Assembly (NCBI RefSeq): GCF_001640805.2
Contig: NC_066852.1
Coordinates: 10,462,194-10,526,193, forward strand
Direction of reading: 5' to 3'
From: Lates calcarifer
Lineage: Eukaryota; Chordata; Actinopteri; Centropomidae
Length of the DNA stretch: 64,000 nucleotides
Each line of letters starts with the position of its first letter. Positions within the stretch are counted from its first letter, which is position 1. Both the position numbers and the translations under genes were made by a program. Of the stretch, positions 62,970 to 64,000 are shown piece by piece. The notes below the pieces were generated by a model, which had not been told where the DNA came from, made no database searches, and saw nothing but the letters and a program-made list of their open reading frames with translations.

Positions 62970-63470
62970 TGTTAGTTGGTCAGTTCACCACTTTGGTTCA
63001 GACCAAAATATCTCAATGACTGATAGATGGATTTCATTAAATTCAACAGATATTCATGGTCCCTAGAGCCTAGTGACTTTGGTAATCACCTGACTTTTCC
63101 TTCAGCACCACCATAAGGTTGACATTTTCGATTTTTCACCCTCAGGACTAACTGTAATAACTTTGGTGATCATGGATGCACTTTTCAGCCAGCACCATCA
63201 TCAGTTCAAATTTGTCCAGTACTTCAGTTTTTGACTAAACACCTGAGATTCCCACCACCCTCAGTTATAATTAGAAAATACTAGAATGCTAGGCTAACAA
63301 ACTAAACTAAAGATACTAAAGATATGTTAAGCATCATAAAATCTGAACAGCCTGTTAGTATTAGCATTGTAAGTATGTTAGCATGCTGACATACATGACA
63401 CAGCATTTAGCTCAGTGTACATAAAAACAGCCTCACCGAGACACTAACATAGCTGCAGACTCTCAGACGT
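62970..63470 (-). repeat. dispersed repeat with TAACATGC motifs, longest copy
   Basis: Read on the minus strand this copy extends the family: it has TTAGCATGCTAACATAC-type sequence near 63380, the ACTGAGGGTGGTGGGAATCT block (about 63250-63269) and then two related blocks ending in CCATCTATCAGTCATTGAGA (about 63010-63029). On the plus strand these read ATATCTCAATGACTGATAGATGG and CCTGACTTTTCCTTCAGCACCACC. It is the best copy for defining the element in this window. Confidence 0.55.
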
Positions 63471-64000
63471 AGCATCACCTGGTTGTACTGTATTTGTTTC
63501 ATTCTACAAAAAAAAAGAAAATCTGTGATTGGTGAATGAAATAACTTCAACTATACAACGTTACAGTGTTTGGTTAACCTAGTAAAGATGCTGATGTTTC
63601 AAAAGTTATTAAAACCAGAAACAATAATATTCCACAGTAATGTTCAATGTGAATAAAATTCATTTTGAAATCTGCTGTTACAAAACTCACATCACTTCAC
63701 ATAGATATATTACTAACATAATGAGTGAGAAAGATTGCATTTTGTTGAGCACTGAATATTAGATGTGGGTGGTAATAATAACATTGCATTGTTTCATCTA
63801 ACATATCTTATGGAGACTACAGATAGAAGATTGGCAGAAAATGGGCGTAGAAGGGGAAAAAACATAATAAATCCAAGATGTAATTTTAAAAAATGCCAGT
63901 GGGAGAAAAAATTATATGCGTTAAACAGAAAAAGCAGCTGAGTGTATGCGTAATATGCTCATAACTCCAGTGGAGAAGTGTGACTTTCACACTAGGAAAT

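Larger units (their letters stand above)
61041..64000 (-). other. robo1: sequence upstream of the robo1 signal-peptide exon (intron or flank)
   Basis: A good splice acceptor at 61041-61043 implies an upstream untranslated exon, so at least the near part is probably intron. I could not locate that exon. The stretch contains two repeat copies (62460-62690 and 62970-63470) and otherwise AT-rich DNA without supported genes. Confidence 0.6.

Noticed and set aside
1..64000. CRISPR array, operon, phage or other prokaryotic system
   Set aside because: No spaced direct repeats, no ribosome-binding-site-led gene clusters and no long coding frames; the spliced vertebrate gene and microsatellites identify animal nuclear DNA.

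Overview
The window is nuclear DNA from a teleost fish, probably an acanthomorph (percomorph-type). The signs are spliced vertebrate exons separated by kilobases of AT-rich intron, many (CA)n/(GT)n microsatellites, a tRNA-derived SINE remnant, and several dispersed-repeat families that I recall as common in acanthomorph genomes. Nothing bacterial, viral or CRISPR-like is present. Nearly every long open frame is a chance frame, a microsatellite translation or an antisense shadow.

The one gene I can support is the 5' part of a roundabout axon-guidance receptor gene on the minus strand, best assigned to robo1. Read from right to left, it has: a signal-peptide exon with the start codon (60903-61040); a short linker exon (58936-59016); an alternative first exon with its own signal peptide and putative promoter (coding part 54633-54693, leader and promoter roughly 54694-55335); the exon for immunoglobulin domain 1 (36424-36750); and the exon for the first half of immunoglobulin domain 2 (3889-4046). 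Both signal-peptide exons, the linker exon and the Ig1 exon end in phase 1, so either start splices in frame onto the Ig1 exon. The long form gives 220 codons within the window and the short form 182. This matches the ROBO1 and DUTT1 amino-terminal isoforms known in mammals. The rest of the receptor (end of Ig2, Ig3-5, fibronectin III repeats, transmembrane segment, cytoplasmic motifs) must lie to the left, beyond position 1. Any untranslated first exon of the long form lies to the right of 61040.

Layout: 1-3888 intron with one MITE-like element; 4047-36423 a 32.4 kb intron with microsatellites, repeat copies and several candidate regulatory blocks; 36751-58935 the intron that contains the alternative promoter, a SINE remnant, two copies of a foldback element and more candidate regulatory blocks; 59017-60902 a 1.9 kb intron; 61041-64000 upstream intron or flank with two more repeat copies.

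I did not find a new biological system. The most useful observations are the two-promoter structure, the upstream ORFs in the short-form leader (one ends on a stop codon directly abutting the start), a foldback element family with long terminal inverted repeats, and a set of unexplained candidate enhancer-like blocks in the introns.
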